A stretch of DNA of 44,547 nucleotides from NCBI GenBank assembly GCA_009780135.1, contig WRAP01000014.1:1-44547 (forward strand), written 5' to 3'. The notes below the pieces were generated by a model. It did not search any database, was not told the origin of the DNA, and was given only the letters and a program-made list of their open reading frames with translations. Below, one piece after another: positions 8,733 through 18,341 of this stretch. A program made the position numbers and the translations under genes. Source of the stretch: Bacillota bacterium (GTDB lineage Bacteria; Bacillota; Clostridia; Christensenellales; Pumilibacteraceae). Within the stretch, counting starts at the first letter, position 1. Each line of letters opens with the position of its first letter.

Positions 8733-11661
8733 ATGCCACTGTATGCCCCCCGGTTACACCACGGTATTCTGGTGCTACCCAAACACCCATTTGGCTGTCA
8801 GGTGGCACTCTAAACCAAACCGGGTTATAGTCGTAAGTCATTCTAAGAACGGCAGCTAAAGCATGAATAAATAATCCATAACCAAACGCACTAGAGCGAT
8901 ACCTAACATGAGCCTCACTTAAATAGCTATACGCATGAAAGCCTACGCTTTGCATATATCCCATTCTACCAGCAGGTATTCCGCCCCAAAAAATTGATCT
9001 TGTTTGAGGAGTATCCACTGCCTCCATGTGACGCATTCCAAGTAATTGCGCTAAGCCTTTTTCTATAACAGGCATATAAACAACTGGATCTAAAATTCCT
9101 AACTGAATACCGATAGCAATGCCATAAATAAAGGCAGAAGTACCGGTTGTTTCTCTTCCTGGGAACCAATAAGGGTCTATAATAGAAACATTCCAAGTGC
9201 CGTCATCTCTTTGATAATGTCTAAGCGTTCTAGCCATCATAGCTAAATCGTCAGCGTATTCATTCCAAATTTCATCAAATCTTTCTACATTGCCCTCGTG
9301 ATATAAATTTTCATTAAGACCTAGTAATGTTTTAGCAATTCCTACAAATACCCAGCCGTTGCCACGTCCCCAAAAGGTGGGGCGGGAGTCTACATCTACA
9401 TTCGGCACATCCCAACCACCGTTAGGGTTTGGAACACGTGGCCAAGTAAGACCTGTAAACGGAGCGGGAGGGTCTTGTTCTGCGTTTGTGCGTCTGTTTA
9501 TAAGGTCGGTATCTCTATGCCAAAGTCCAATATCGCCACCATGTCCTGCCGGTTCTATCGGCATAATGCCAAATTGCTGGCTACCGCTATAAACGGGGGG
9601 ATTGCTGTCTTCTCTGTTTGCTAAAATATTTCTCCAATACATATAGCTGTCAAAGGCTCGTTCGATATAATAAAAGTTACCTGTAACATTACTCATATTA
9701 GTAAAGAATGTTAGCCCCATATAAATCGCATCACACCACCACCAATCTAAAATTCCAAGTGGATTTTGACGATTAAATTGTCCGGCACCTAAATTAGCAC
9801 TAAAGCCCGAGCCTCTGTTCCAATGACCGCCGGAGTTCCAATTAGGACTAATTGCCATATTAGCATCGGCATTAACAAAGGTACTAAATAATTTATGCTC
9901 AGCAGGTGCTAAAGCATTCATAACTAAATATACTTCGCCAATAAGATAGCAGTCGGCAAAGTCGGTAATGCTACCGTTCCAAAGTCCGTCGGTGGCTGTT
10001 CCGCCTATTAAGTGAGCCGAACCGATAGAGCCGACTGTTTGAGCACCTCTAACATGCTCGTTATCTCTAATCATAAAGAAGTTGCTATCCGCTACATATC
10101 GTACTGCCAAATAATGGTCGAGAGTTCCCGTTGTGGTAAAAGCGTCAAGGAGTGCTGAGTACAATACGCTGTCTACCCAGGTGCTGTTAGCACGCATAGG
10201 CTGGCTCCATTCGTGAGGTGTTTCAATGGTAGCCGGACTAAATTGGCGGTTTACTCTTGTAAATGGTACGGTAAAGGCATCTCTACCAGCTAAATCAAGT
10301 GCTTCGGTTAGCTCGCTAGCACTAAAAGCATTAGTTCTGCGATAATCAGGAAGTATATTCTCTTGATTAAAGGTATTCATAGTATAGGTTTTTAGAGCAG
10401 GTACATTAGTTGTGATATCAGTGCCGATAGCTTCAAACTCGGTTAAACCAACAGGGCTTCCGGCAGTTGCTCGACGCAAATCCATAAGTCTTACATACTT
10501 GGTAGCAACAGGAATTATATTAAATGACTGTCTAGCACTACCAGCTACAATATTATTGATTGATTGAATACTTCCGTCAGAAAATCCTAAACTCATATTA
10601 TTCCAACGAGTATCACCGTTAGCAGAACGCAAAACTAAGTTTATGCTCTCTAGCAGTACCTCTCTACCAAAATAAACCTTAAATTCGGCATCTAATAAAG
10701 TACCTGGGTCCCAAGCGTGAGAGCCGTAATTTATGTATCCGCTACCGCTAGTAATACTACCGTCGATAGCGTTACGGGGTTGAAAGCTACCCATATCCGT
10801 ACCTGTCCTAATACGACTGCCGAAAGCGTGAGGAAAAGCAATAACCGAACCATTCTCTACGGCTCTAGAATATTGCCTTGCTTGCCCTACCGGAGTGCCA
10901 ACATTTAACTCATGTACATGCAGGATAGAAAAAGGGTTTATAGCCAGATTGCGGGAAGCTGAAATTTCTTGCGGGGTAGAAGCGTGTGCTCTTATCACAT
11001 GAGGAGTCGACCTAGGACGGGGAACATCTAACTGATTTCTAATATTAGCGTTTCCAAAAGTGCCGTCAGGGAATGGTCTTTGCCAGTTTGGACTAGCGTT
11101 AATTGCTCCCATAGCGCCGACGCCATTACTGCCTACACCTATTCCACCACCAGGTACAACCGCCTCTCTGGCTATACCGTCGGACGGAATTTGAAAGACA
11201 ACTTGTCCGGTAGGCGAGTATAGCACAACAGGCTCAAAACCCAGCATTTCTACAGTTATAAAACGGTAATCTGATTCGATATGTATTACATCGCCCACTG
11301 TTGCGTGTCTAACTCCGCCACGAGTACGCATAGTTTCGGGACTGTTTGCCCTAAATTCGTAATAGTAACGTAGTTCATATGTATTGGGTGTATTTTGCCC
11401 TGATACTCTTCCACGAGAGAATACCTGTATGTTAATATCTTGCGTAGGCTTGTATACAGTTCCTGTACGATGGACAATACCCAATGCCGTTTCGTAATCG
11501 GTGTAGTTTATAACACCGGGGTGTGGTGGTTCTGATGGTTGCGTTGTAGGTGGTTGTTGCTGAGATGATGAGCTGTCTGTTGTTGGTGTTACACAGGACA
11601 CAAACATAAGCATTGCCACTAGCAAAATTGCTGTAAAAATGGATAAAACTTTTCTTTTCAT
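8719..11661 (-). CDS. GH105-like unsaturated-uronyl hydrolase lipoprotein with discoidin-like domain
   Basis: 980 residues. The lipobox is FVSC with Cys23, then a Ser/Gln/Pro linker. Residues about 265-415 look like an F5/8-type C (discoidin) carbohydrate-binding domain (RNAIDGS, TKYVRLMDLR, GLTEFEAIG). Residues about 490-960 match the (alpha/alpha)6 barrel of GH105, with hallmark DWWWCDAIYMG (639-649) and FWGRGNGW (763-770). Family members remove the unsaturated uronic acid left at oligosaccharide ends by pectin or rhamnogalacturonan lyases. Asp644 is the likely equivalent of the catalytic Asp in the family's WWCDA motif. The start follows AGGAG at a rather long 14-base spacing, and a good promoter lies upstream. 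Most GH105 enzymes are much shorter, so the two extra N-terminal domains are notable. The last residues come from a heptad element. Confidence 0.85.
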   Translation of the reverse strand: MKRKVLSIFTAILLVAMLMFVSCVTPTTDSSSSQQQPPTTQPSEPPHPGVINYTDYETALGIVHRTGTVYKPTQDINIQVFSRGRVSGQNTPNTYELRYYYEFRANSPETMRTRGGVRHATVGDVIHIESDYRFITVEMLGFEPVVLYSPTGQVVFQIPSDGIAREAVVPGGGIGVGSNGVGAMGAINASPNWQRPFPDGTFGNANIRNQLDVPRPRSTPHVIRAHASTPQEISASRNLAINPFSILHVHELNVGTPVGQARQYSRAVENGSVIAFPHAFGSRIRTGTDMGSFQPRNAIDGSITSGSGYINYGSHAWDPGTLLDAEFKVYFGREVLLESINLVLRSANGDTRWNNMSLGFSDGSIQSINNIVAGSARQSFNIIPVATKYVRLMDLRRATAGSPVGLTEFEAIGTDITTNVPALKTYTMNTFNQENILPDYRRTNAFSASELTEALDLAGRDAFTVPFTRVNRQFSPATIETPHEWSQPMRANSTWVDSVLYSALLDAFTTTGTLDHYLAVRYVADSNFFMIRDNEHVRGAQTVGSIGSAHLIGGTATDGLWNGSITDFADCYLIGEVYLVMNALAPAEHKLFSTFVNADANMAISPNWNSGGHWNRGSGFSANLGAGQFNRQNPLGILDWWWCDAIYMGLTFFTNMSNVTGNFYYIERAFDSYMYWRNILANREDSNPPVYSGSQQFGIMPIEPAGHGGDIGLWHRDTDLINRRTNAEQDPPAPFTGLTWPRVPNPNGGWDVPNVDVDSRPTFWGRGNGWVFVGIAKTLLGLNENLYHEGNVERFDEIWNEYADDLAMMARTLRHYQRDDGTWNVSIIDPYWFPGRETTGTSAFIYGIAIGIQLGILDPVVYMPVIEKGLAQLLGMRHMEAVDTPQTRSIFWGGIPAGRMGYMQSVGFHAYSYLSEAHVRYRSSAFGYGLFIHALAAVLRMTYDYNPVWFRVPPDSQMGVWVAPEYRGVTGGHTVASMRN

Positions 11662-11714
11662 AATGATAATTTATTCTCCTAATTTGTTGAGGATTTTTAT
11701 TGTATATGTATAAT

Positions 11715-11743
11715 ATTTTATCATACTTTAAAAGAAAAGTCAA
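11715..11743 (-). promoter_or_regulatory. Promoter of the polysaccharide-degradation gene pair
   Basis: On the minus strand, TTGACT (11738-11743) and TAAAAT (11715-11720) are separated by 17 bp, about 54 bases before the start codon of the GH105-like gene. Confidence 0.7.
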
Positions 11744-11812
11744 ATATATTTTTTATCTTGAAAGTTTGAGTATTTTATGTTTACTAAAAAATAAAAAAAT
11801 AAAAAAAAGTTG

Positions 11813-11841
11813 TTGACAGAGCTTTTTGGATTTGGTAGAAT
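11813..11841 (+). promoter_or_regulatory. Promoter of the S10-spc ribosomal operon
   Basis: TTGACA (11813-11818) and TAGAAT (11836-11841) with a 17-bp spacer. The predicted start of transcription gives a leader of about 95 bases before rpsJ. Confidence 0.8.
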
Positions 11842-11844
11842 TAA

Positions 11845-11918
11845 AAAGTTGTCGCAAAAAATCGACAATTTTTTGCTCCTAAAAAAATGGCACACACGAC
11901 CGTGTTGTAATTTTTTTA
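11845..11918 (+). promoter_or_regulatory. S10 operon leader with two T-tailed hairpins
   Basis: Hairpin 1 pairs TTGTCG (11849-11854) with CGACAA (11863-11868), extended by A/T pairs, and ends in six T. Hairpin 2 pairs the A-rich run and GCACAC (11881-11895) with GTGTTGT and a T run (11902-11918). Both have the form of intrinsic terminators and lie between the promoter and rpsJ. They could act as attenuators of ribosomal-protein synthesis. This is inference; no ligand site is recognised. Confidence 0.5.
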
Positions 11919-11944
11919 AGGGTTTGTAAGGAACAAAATACAAA

Positions 11945-12253
11945 ATGGCAAGTCAAAAAATCAGAATTAAATTAAAAGCGTACGATCATGACATTTTAGA
12001 CCAAAGTGCGGCTAGAATTATCGAAGCGGTAAAAAAAACTGGCACAAAAGTGGCAGGTCCTATTCCATTACCAACCGATAAAGAGGTTATCACGATTTTA
12101 AGGGCTACTCACAAATACAAAGACAGCCGTGAGCAGTTTGAAATGCGTACGCACAAAAGACTTATAGATATATATAGTCCGTCGGCTAAAACGGTAGATA
12201 GCTTAATGAAGTTGGATTTACCTGCCGGTGTTGATATTCAAATTAAGTTATAA
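11945..12253 (+). CDS. rpsJ: Ribosomal protein S10
   Basis: 102 residues, the normal length. S10 is a 30S head protein and also NusB's partner in antitermination. The N-terminus [20 protein letters not shown] and the segment [16 protein letters not shown] are typical. AAGGA lies 11-12 bases before the ATG. It is the first gene of the operon; the 62-bp gap to rplC carries no heptad element. Confidence 0.98.
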   Translation: MASQKIRIKLKAYDHDILDQSAARIIEAVKKTGTKVAGPIPLPTDKEVITILRATHKYKDSREQFEMRTHKRLIDIYSPSAKTVDSLMKLDLPAGVDIQIKL

Positions 12254-12315
12254 CATTATTTAATATTGAAATAGAAAAAGTTACGAAATTACCAGGAAGT
12301 TAAAAAGAAACAAAA

Positions 12316-12975
12316 ATGGAAAAGGCAATATTAGGAAAAAAATTGGGTATGACTCAAATATTTACACCGACTGGCACAATGATACCTGTTACGGTGGTTG
12401 AGGCTGGCCCTATGACGGTAGTCAGAAAAAAAACGGTAGAACGAGACGGTTATAGTGCTGTTGTTGTTGCTTTTGGCGATATTAAAGCGGACAAGCTGAA
12501 TAAGCCGGAGGCAGGTGCTTTTGTTAAAGCAGGCATAGAGCCTAAAAGACACTTAAAGGAATTTAAGTACGCTGGTGCCGATACTATGGAGATCGGAAGT
12601 AGCATTAAATGTGATATTTTTGCTGATGGCGACTGGGTAGATGTATGTGGCACCTCTAAAGGTCACGGATTTTCAGGAGCTATTAAAAGATGGAATCATC
12701 AAAGACTAAAAGAAACTCACGGTACTGGTCCTGTTGTTCGTCAAAGAGGTTCTTGCGGACAAAGAAGCGATCCATCTAGAGTTATGAAAGGTCTTCATAT
12801 GGCGGGTCAATACGGTGTAGATAAAACTACAGTTCAAAATCTTAGAGTTGTCGGCGTAGACACAGAGCGTAATTGCTTGCTAATTAAAGGTGCTATCCCT
12901 GGTCCAAACGGAAGTTTAGTTACTGTTAAAGAAGCTGTTAAAAAACAAAATAAGAAAGTGGGGGGGTCAAAATAA
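12316..12975 (+). CDS. rplC: Ribosomal protein L3
   Basis: 219 residues. Early 50S assembly protein. It begins MEKAILGKKLGMTQIF and has the central loop with GHGFSGAIKRW and the end motif KGAIPGPNGSLV. Its TAA overlaps the ATG of rplD by one base, so the two are translationally coupled. Confidence 0.98.
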   Translation: MEKAILGKKLGMTQIFTPTGTMIPVTVVEAGPMTVVRKKTVERDGYSAVVVAFGDIKADKLNKPEAGAFVKAGIEPKRHLKEFKYAGADTMEIGSSIKCDIFADGDWVDVCGTSKGHGFSGAIKRWNHQRLKETHGTGPVVRQRGSCGQRSDPSRVMKGLHMAGQYGVDKTTVQNLRVVGVDTERNCLLIKGAIPGPNGSLVTVKEAVKKQNKKVGGSK

Positions 12976-13673
12976 TGGCAACACTTAATGTATATAAACA
13001 AACGGGCGAAAAAAAGGGTTCGCTTAAAGTGGACGACAGCGTTTTCGGACAAGAGTTTAACGAAGCATTAGTTCATCAAGTTATAGTTGCTCAACGCAAT
13101 AATGCTAGACAAGGTACAAAATGTACTCTTACTAGAGCAGAAGTTAGAGGCGGTGGCAGAAAACCTTGGAGACAAAAAGGGACAGGTCGTGCTAGACAAG
13201 GTTCTATTCGTTCTCCTCAATGGAATAAAGGTGGTGTAGTATTTGCACCAAAACCGAGAGATTTTTCTCAAAAAGTTAATAAGCAAGCTAAAAGATTAGC
13301 AATAGTTAGTGCGCTTAGTAAAAAAGCTACAGATAACGAAATTTTAGTTTTGGAAGATTTAAAAATTAAAGAAGCTAAAACAAAAGAAATAGCAGTTATT
13401 ATGAAAGCATTAAAGCTTAATATCAAAACTCATATAGCAGTTGACGAAAATGGTAAAGAGGTTGTTAAAGTTTCTAAAGCTCTTCCAAAGGTGCTATTAG
13501 TTGTAACTGATGGTGATGAAGATATAATAAGGGCAACAGGAAATATTCCTTATGTTAAAACAATTTCGAGCAATCTTATTAATGTTTATGACCTTATGGT
13601 TAGCGATAGATTTGTAGCGACAACAGCTGCAATTCAAAAAATAGAGAAAGCATATAAGGAGGAGTTAGCATAA
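12975..13673 (+). CDS. rplD: Ribosomal protein L4
   Basis: 232 residues, slightly longer than usual. The RNA-binding tunnel loop GGGRKPWRQKGTGRARQG is clear, followed by FAPKPRDF. In gammaproteobacteria L4 represses its own operon through the leader; whether that holds here is unknown, but the leader does have terminator-like hairpins. One-base overlaps at both ends (rplC and rplW). Confidence 0.97.
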   Translation: MATLNVYKQTGEKKGSLKVDDSVFGQEFNEALVHQVIVAQRNNARQGTKCTLTRAEVRGGGRKPWRQKGTGRARQGSIRSPQWNKGGVVFAPKPRDFSQKVNKQAKRLAIVSALSKKATDNEILVLEDLKIKEAKTKEIAVIMKALKLNIKTHIAVDENGKEVVKVSKALPKVLLVVTDGDEDIIRATGNIPYVKTISSNLINVYDLMVSDRFVATTAAIQKIEKAYKEELA

Positions 13674-13963
13674 TGGATGCATATCAAATAATTAAAAAAC
13701 CAATTTTAACAGAGAAAAGTTATGCTGGTATTCCTCTTAAAAAATATACTTTCTCGGTAGACGTAAAAGCTACAAAAACTCAAATTAAAAAAGCAGTAGA
13801 AGAACTTTTTAGTGTAAAAGTAGACAAAGTAAACACTATAAATGTTGCAGGAAAATATAAGCGTCAAGGTAGAAATGAGGGTTATACCTCTAAATATAAA
13901 AAAGCGTTTGTAACACTAAAAGAGGGGGAAAAGGCGATAGCGTTCTTTGAGGGATTACTGTAG
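13673..13963 (+). CDS. rplW: Ribosomal protein L23
   Basis: 96 residues. Located at the tunnel exit, where signal recognition particle and trigger factor dock. It begins with IIKKPILTEKS and ends in the usual hydrophobic FFEGLL. GGAGG precedes the start inside the end of rplD. Its TAG is followed five bases later by heptad element d. Confidence 0.97.
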   Translation: MDAYQIIKKPILTEKSYAGIPLKKYTFSVDVKATKTQIKKAVEELFSVKVDKVNTINVAGKYKRQGRNEGYTSKYKKAFVTLKEGEKAIAFFEGLL

Positions 13964-13968
13964 TAACT

Positions 13969-14081
13969 CAATGAGGAATGAGAAATGAGAAATATGGACT
14001 AGTTTAGACTTTAATAGATAAGATAGATAACTTAAATTAAAAATAAATAAATCAATATTTCTCATTTCTCATTCCTCATTG
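13969..14081. repeat. Heptad element d (perfect 27-bp inverted pair)
   Basis: 13969-13995 and 14055-14081 are perfect inverted copies. The right arm is the word ATTTCTC repeated, with one ATTCCTC, ending CATTG. The core AATAAATCAAT (14046-14056) abuts it. The loop is 59 AT-rich bases. Confidence 0.92.
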
Positions 14082-14134
14082 GCTAACGCAATTCAACTCG
14101 AAAAGAATTATGCTAATAATAGCCAAGCAATAAA

Positions 14135-14962
14135 ATGGCAGTAAAAAGATATAGACCCATGACGCCTGGTCAAAGATTTAAGACTAGTGCAGACTTTTCA
14201 GGACTTAGTAAAGTAGAGCCTCTAAGAAGTCTAACAGTTTCTATAAATCGCAGTGGCGGTAGAAATAATACAGGTAGAATTACGGTTCGTCATATTGGTG
14301 GCGGTAATCGCATTAAATACCGCATTATAGATTTTAAAAGAAATAAAGATGGTATTGTGGGCAAGGTTGCTACAATCGAGTACGATCCAAATCGTAGTAG
14401 CTATATAGCACTTATTCATTACGCAGACGGTGAAAAACGCTACATTCTAGCACCTAACGGATTGATTGTTGGAGACAAACTGCAAAGTGGCGAAACAGCC
14501 GAAATTAAAGTAGGTAATTGTTTGCCGTTTGAGTTTATCCCTGTTGGTACGGTGGTTCATAACATTGAGCTTCGTCCTGGTAGAGGCGGTCAAATGGCTA
14601 AAAGTGCAGGTACTAGTGCTCAGCTAATGGCAAAAGAAGGTAAATACGCTACATTAAAGTTGCCGAGTGGCGAAATGCGTATGGTGCCTGTTAAGTGTAG
14701 AGCAACTATCGGACAAGTGGGCAACCTAGAGCACGAGCTAATTAGCTTAGGTAAAGCAGGTCGTAAAAGACATATGGGTATTAAGCCTACCGTCCGTGGT
14801 GTAGTTATGAATCCTTGCGACCATCCTCATGGCGGTGGTGAAGGTAAATCACCTATCGGTAAAGCAGGTCCTGTTACACCTTGGGGTAAGCCGACACTTG
14901 GTTATAAAACTCGTAAGAAGCGTAAAACAAGTAGCAAATTTATTGTTAAGAGGATTAACTAA
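14135..14962 (+). CDS. rplB: Ribosomal protein L2
   Basis: 275 residues, the normal length. Needed for subunit joining and the peptidyl transferase centre. It has [27 protein letters not shown], and [15 protein letters not shown] with the conserved His near the active site. No Shine-Dalgarno site precedes the ATG, which lies 53 bases after element d. Confidence 0.98.
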   Translation: MAVKRYRPMTPGQRFKTSADFSGLSKVEPLRSLTVSINRSGGRNNTGRITVRHIGGGNRIKYRIIDFKRNKDGIVGKVATIEYDPNRSSYIALIHYADGEKRYILAPNGLIVGDKLQSGETAEIKVGNCLPFEFIPVGTVVHNIELRPGRGGQMAKSAGTSAQLMAKEGKYATLKLPSGEMRMVPVKCRATIGQVGNLEHELISLGKAGRKRHMGIKPTVRGVVMNPCDHPHGGGEGKSPIGKAGPVTPWGKPTLGYKTRKKRKTSSKFIVKRIN

Positions 14963-14964
14963 AT

Positions 14965-15246
14965 ATGAGTAGAAGTATTAAAAAAGGGCCTTTCGTATGT
15001 GAACGCCTGTTAAAAAGAGCGGATGCAATGAGCCAACAAAACGACAAAAGAGTTATTAAGACTTGGTCAAGAAGCTCAACAATATTCCCTCAATTTGTGG
15101 GATTAACTATTGCTGTGCACGATGGAAGAAAACATGTTCCCGTGTATTGCACAGAAGAGATGGTAGGGCATAAATTAGGCGAGTTTGCTCCGACAAGGAC
15201 TTTCAAAGGTCATGCGGCCGATAAGAAAGCAAAAGGGAAAAGATAG
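14965..15246 (+). CDS. rpsS: Ribosomal protein S19
   Basis: 93 residues. 30S head protein. [14 protein letters not shown] and [16 protein letters not shown] are diagnostic. Only two bases separate it from rplB. Its stop TAG is part of the first word of heptad element e. Confidence 0.98.
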   Translation: MSRSIKKGPFVCERLLKRADAMSQQNDKRVIKTWSRSSTIFPQFVGLTIAVHDGRKHVPVYCTEEMVGHKLGEFAPTRTFKGHAADKKAKGKR

Positions 15247-15365
15247 TGCATAGTCATAGTGTATAGTGAAAGATTTATCTAACAGATAAAAATTTTATGT
15301 AATATATATTATGAAATATGCGATAATTAAGTCAACAATTACGCACTAAACATTGTGCACTAAAC
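15245..15365. repeat. Heptad element e (inverted pair)
   Basis: The left run (15245-15268) has words such as ATAGTGC and ATAGTGT; the first overlaps the rpsS stop. The core AATTAAGTCAACA (15325-15337) leads the right run (15338-15365), with ATTACGC, ACTAAAC and ATTGTGC. It ends six bases before the rplV ATG. Confidence 0.85.
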
Positions 15366-15371
15366 AAAATT

Positions 15372-15770
15372 ATGGCAACAAGAGTTAAACAAAGAGCTGC
15401 GTTAAGAGAACAAAATAAGGACACTCGTCCCTCTGCGCACGCAAGACACATAAGGATGTCGCCTTATAAAGTAAGAGCGGTACTAGATTTAATCCGTGGT
15501 AAATCGGTAAACGAGGCGCTAGCTATTTTAGCACACACGCCAAGGATTGCTAGAGAACCGGTAGAAAAAGTATTAAAAAGTGCGGTGGCTAACGGCGAAC
15601 ATAATAACAGTATGAGTAGAGCTGATATGTTTATAGCAGAAATTTATGCTCATCAAGGACCGACTATTAAAAGAATGCAGCCAGTCTCTAAAGGTAGAGG
15701 CCATAGCATTTTTAAGCGTACTAGCCATATAACGGTAATCTTAGATAGTGCAGATAAGGAGCAAGTGTAA
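15372..15770 (+). CDS. rplV: Ribosomal protein L22
   Basis: 132 residues. Lines the exit tunnel; its beta-hairpin is the site of macrolide-resistance changes. [20 protein letters not shown] and [14 protein letters not shown] are present. No Shine-Dalgarno site is visible because the heptad run reaches to six bases from the ATG. Confidence 0.97.
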   Translation: MATRVKQRAALREQNKDTRPSAHARHIRMSPYKVRAVLDLIRGKSVNEALAILAHTPRIAREPVEKVLKSAVANGEHNNSMSRADMFIAEIYAHQGPTIKRMQPVSKGRGHSIFKRTSHITVILDSADKEQV

Positions 15771-15772
15771 AA

Positions 15773-16429
15773 ATGGGTCAGAAAGTACATCCACACGGAA
15801 TGCGTGTAGGCATAATTCAAGGTTGGAACGCAACATGGTTTGCGGGTAAAAAAGATTTTGGTGTTTATCTAAAAGAAGATTACACTCTAAGGGAGTTTAT
15901 TAAAAATAAATACTATACTTATGGTATCAGTAAGATTACAATTGAGCGTCCGCAAGGCAAGGTTGTAATAAATATCTTTACGTCTAAACCTGGTATGATC
16001 ATCGGCACTAAGGGTGCAGGTGTTGAGGCTCTAAAAAAAGAGCTTAAAAGGCTAGTTGGCGAAAAATCTGTTCATCTTAACATTATGGAAGTTAAAAATC
16101 CTGATAAAGATGCTGTATTAGTAGCGGAAGGTATTGCAGCACAACTAGAAAAAAGAGCTAGCTTTAGACGCACTATGAAGCAAGCTATGCAAAGGGTTAT
16201 GCGTAGTGGTGCTAAAGGTGTAAAAGTTATGGTTAGTGGCAGATTAGACGGAGCAGAAATTGCTCGAAGTGAGCATTATCATGAAGGTAGTATTCCTCTA
16301 CAAACTTTAAGAGCTAATATAGATTATGGTATAGCAACAGCGAGAACAACATTTGGTGCTATCGGTGTAAAGGTATGGATATATAAAGGTGAAGTTTTAA
16401 GTAAGGGGGATATGAAAGCTAGTGAGTAG
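15773..16429 (+). CDS. rpsC: Ribosomal protein S3
   Basis: 218 residues. mRNA entry-site protein with helicase activity. It begins [19 protein letters not shown] and has the KH-domain motif [14 protein letters not shown]. It starts two bases after rplV. Its TAG lies next to the words of element f. Confidence 0.98.
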   Translation: MGQKVHPHGMRVGIIQGWNATWFAGKKDFGVYLKEDYTLREFIKNKYYTYGISKITIERPQGKVVINIFTSKPGMIIGTKGAGVEALKKELKRLVGEKSVHLNIMEVKNPDKDAVLVAEGIAAQLEKRASFRRTMKQAMQRVMRSGAKGVKVMVSGRLDGAEIARSEHYHEGSIPLQTLRANIDYGIATARTTFGAIGVKVWIYKGEVLSKGDMKASE

Positions 16430-16430
16430 T

Positions 16431-16516
16431 TTGTAGTGCATGGTGTATAGTTTCGGTTTTATTATTATTATCTAATAAATCAACAACTAAGCACTAAGCA
16501 TCAAGCACTAAGCACT
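16431..16516. repeat. Heptad element f (inverted pair)
   Basis: The left run (16431-16450) has GTAGTGC and ATGGTGT words. The core AATAAATCAACA (16474-16485) leads four words of ACTAAGC type (16486-16516). The run ends at the rplP start region. Confidence 0.85.
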
Positions 16517-16529
16517 TGTGAAAGCAATT

Positions 16530-17078
16530 ATGTTAACACCAAAAAGAGTAAAACGCCGTAGAGTTCAACGCGGCAGAATGAAAGGTAAGGCTACAAAAGG
16601 TAATGTAGTAACTTATGGCGAGTACGGTTTAGTGGCACTTGATTGCGGTTGGATAACCAGTAATCAAATAGAGTCTGCTCGTATTGCAATGACAAGAAAA
16701 ATTAAAAGGGGCGGTAAAGTTTGGATTAAAATTTTCCCCCATAAACCTGTTACTAAAAAACCTGCTGAAACCAGAATGGGTAAAGGTAAAGGTAGTCCTG
16801 AGTATTGGGTGGCAGTAGTTAAGCCGGGTAGAGTAATGTTTGAGATGAGTGGTGTAGATGAAGCATTGGCTAGAGAAGCTCTTAGACTTGCTATGCACAA
16901 ACTGCCTGTAAAATGTAAATTTGTTAAAAAAGGCGATGTTATCTCGGCTGACGCTCCGCAAGAAATAGTAGAAGCGGCAGCAGCAGAAAAAGCAGCTCAA
17001 AAAGCAAAAGTGGCTAAAGCAGCAGAAGCTAGAGCGGCTACAAAACTAGCCGAAAAAGTAGCAGGGGGAAATGAATAA
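16530..17078 (+). CDS. rplP: Ribosomal protein L16 with C-terminal extension
   Basis: 182 residues against the usual 137-145. Contacts the A-site tRNA and completes 50S assembly. The ATG at 16530 gives [19 protein letters not shown], the normal L16 N-terminus; a GTG at 16518 in the same frame would add four residues. Neither has a Shine-Dalgarno site. The L16 core ends near residue 140, and the remaining about 40 residues ([20 protein letters not shown]) are an Ala/Lys/Glu tail. Its stop overlaps the rpmC ATG by one base. Confidence 0.95.
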   Translation: MLTPKRVKRRRVQRGRMKGKATKGNVVTYGEYGLVALDCGWITSNQIESARIAMTRKIKRGGKVWIKIFPHKPVTKKPAETRMGKGKGSPEYWVAVVKPGRVMFEMSGVDEALAREALRLAMHKLPVKCKFVKKGDVISADAPQEIVEAAAAEKAAQKAKVAKAAEARAATKLAEKVAGGNE

Positions 17079-17359
17079 TGAATAAACACACACAAAGATT
17101 TCACGAAATGAAATTAGACGAGCTTTTAATCGAATTAAAAGATCTTAAAGAAAGGTTGTTTAGATTAAGATTCTCTCACGCTACAGGTCAATTAGCTAAT
17201 CCGATAGAGATGGCAAGTTGCAAAAGAGATATAGCAAGAGTTAAAACAATTCTTAAAGAAAGAGAAGCTAATGGAGAAAATCTTCATACGACCGTAGCAG
17301 CTGCGGCACTTGTAAATCCTAAAAAATCAACGGTAAAAAAAGAAAAGGTGGCTAAATAG
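17078..17359 (+). CDS. rpmC: Ribosomal protein L29
   Basis: 93 residues against about 65 usually. Two-helix protein at the tunnel exit. [20 protein letters not shown], then [14 protein letters not shown]-type sequence ([14 protein letters not shown]). The last about 25 residues are an Ala- and Lys-rich extension. Coupled to rplP upstream and three bases from rpsQ downstream. Confidence 0.95.
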   Translation: MNKHTQRFHEMKLDELLIELKDLKERLFRLRFSHATGQLANPIEMASCKRDIARVKTILKEREANGENLHTTVAAAALVNPKKSTVKKEKVAK

Positions 17360-17362
17360 TAT

Positions 17363-18238
17363 ATGGAAAACGAAAAACAAATCGTAGAAAAAACTACAAC
17401 TAAAAAGGCTGCTTCTGCCAGCGAGAAAAAAACGGCTACCGCTAAACCTAAAACTGAGACAAAAACTAGCGAGTCAAAGGAAAAGATAGCAAAAGAAAAA
17501 CCTGCTACAGCTAAAGCTAAAGAAGCTACTGCTAAATTAAAAGAAAAAGCTGAAGCGTTAAAGGTTAAAGAAAAAGAAGTAGCTACTAAATCCGCTGCAA
17601 AAGCTAAAAAACCTGCTAAAGAAGTAGATGCTACTGTAGTAGAGGCAAAAGAATCTGTTATTGAAGTTGCTTCGTTAGAAGAAGCTAAACCTGTTAAATT
17701 AGCTAAAGAAAAAGCACAAAAGTCTATAGTGGAAGCAAAAACATCTACAGGAGTTATTGCTTCTCGTCCTAAAAAAGCGACTAAAGAAAAACCAGAAGAG
17801 TCTCAAGTCTCTCAACCAAAACCAGAAGCCAAAAAGCCTACTATGCCAGTTGTTAATAAACTTCAAACTGGTTTTAGAAAGCCCGAGCATCTAAAAGGTC
17901 AAGTAGTAGAAAGCGTGGAGTTTCCAGCCACTCTTCAAAGACCAAAGCAAGAAAAAGAAACAATAGAAGTAAATCCAAATTCTATAGAACGCAATATGCG
18001 TAAATTTAGAGAAGGTCTAGTTGTTAGCGATAGAATGAATAAAACAATTATAGTTGTAATTCGTGATAGAGCTAAACACCCTCTTTATAAAAAAACAATT
18101 ATAAAAACAAAACGCATCAAAGCACATGACGAAAATAACGAGTGTGGTATAGGCGATACAGTTTTAATATCCGAAACAAGACCAATATCTAAAGATAAAC
18201 ACTGGAGATTGGTAAGAATAGTAGAAAAAGCAAAATAA
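17363..18238 (+). CDS. rpsQ: Ribosomal protein S17 with about 210-residue N-terminal extension
   Basis: 291 residues, where S17 is usually 80-90. The S17 OB-fold domain is residues 212-291 ([20 protein letters not shown], then [19 protein letters not shown]). Residues 1-211 are Lys/Ala/Glu-rich low-complexity sequence with the repeated theme KEKATAK, and are almost certainly disordered. The start three bases after rpmC follows AAAGGTGG. The internal ATG at 17996 has no ribosome binding site, and the frame is open throughout, so I keep the long form. The extension's role is unknown. Confidence 0.93.
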   Translation: MENEKQIVEKTTTKKAASASEKKTATAKPKTETKTSESKEKIAKEKPATAKAKEATAKLKEKAEALKVKEKEVATKSAAKAKKPAKEVDATVVEAKESVIEVASLEEAKPVKLAKEKAQKSIVEAKTSTGVIASRPKKATKEKPEESQVSQPKPEAKKPTMPVVNKLQTGFRKPEHLKGQVVESVEFPATLQRPKQEKETIEVNPNSIERNMRKFREGLVVSDRMNKTIIVVIRDRAKHPLYKKTIIKTKRIKAHDENNECGIGDTVLISETRPISKDKHWRLVRIVEKAK

Positions 18239-18242
18239 TAAA

Positions 18243-18328
18243 TCACTTAAAACTTAAAATTGCAAAATTTAATAGTTATAAACATAAATCATTTCTAATT
18301 TTTAAGTATTCAGTTTTAAGTGTAAAAA
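18243..18328. repeat. Heptad element g (inverted pair)
   Basis: CACTTAAAACT (18244-18254) is inverted at 18310-18320. The words are ACTTAAA and AATTTTT types. The core-like ATAAATCATTTCT (18283-18295) leads the right run. Confidence 0.7.
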
Positions 18329-18341
18329 ACAGTAAAGAAAA

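Noticed and set aside
16629-17000. Minus-strand frames within ribosomal genes (for example over rplP and rplX)
   Set aside because: They overlap highly conserved genes in full, lack ribosome binding sites and have unlikely compositions (Phe/Ser/Cys-rich).
17996-18238. S17 starting at the internal ATG (normal-size protein)
   Set aside because: No ribosome binding site before 17996; the upstream frame is open, protein-like in composition and begins three bases after rpmC with a purine-rich site.
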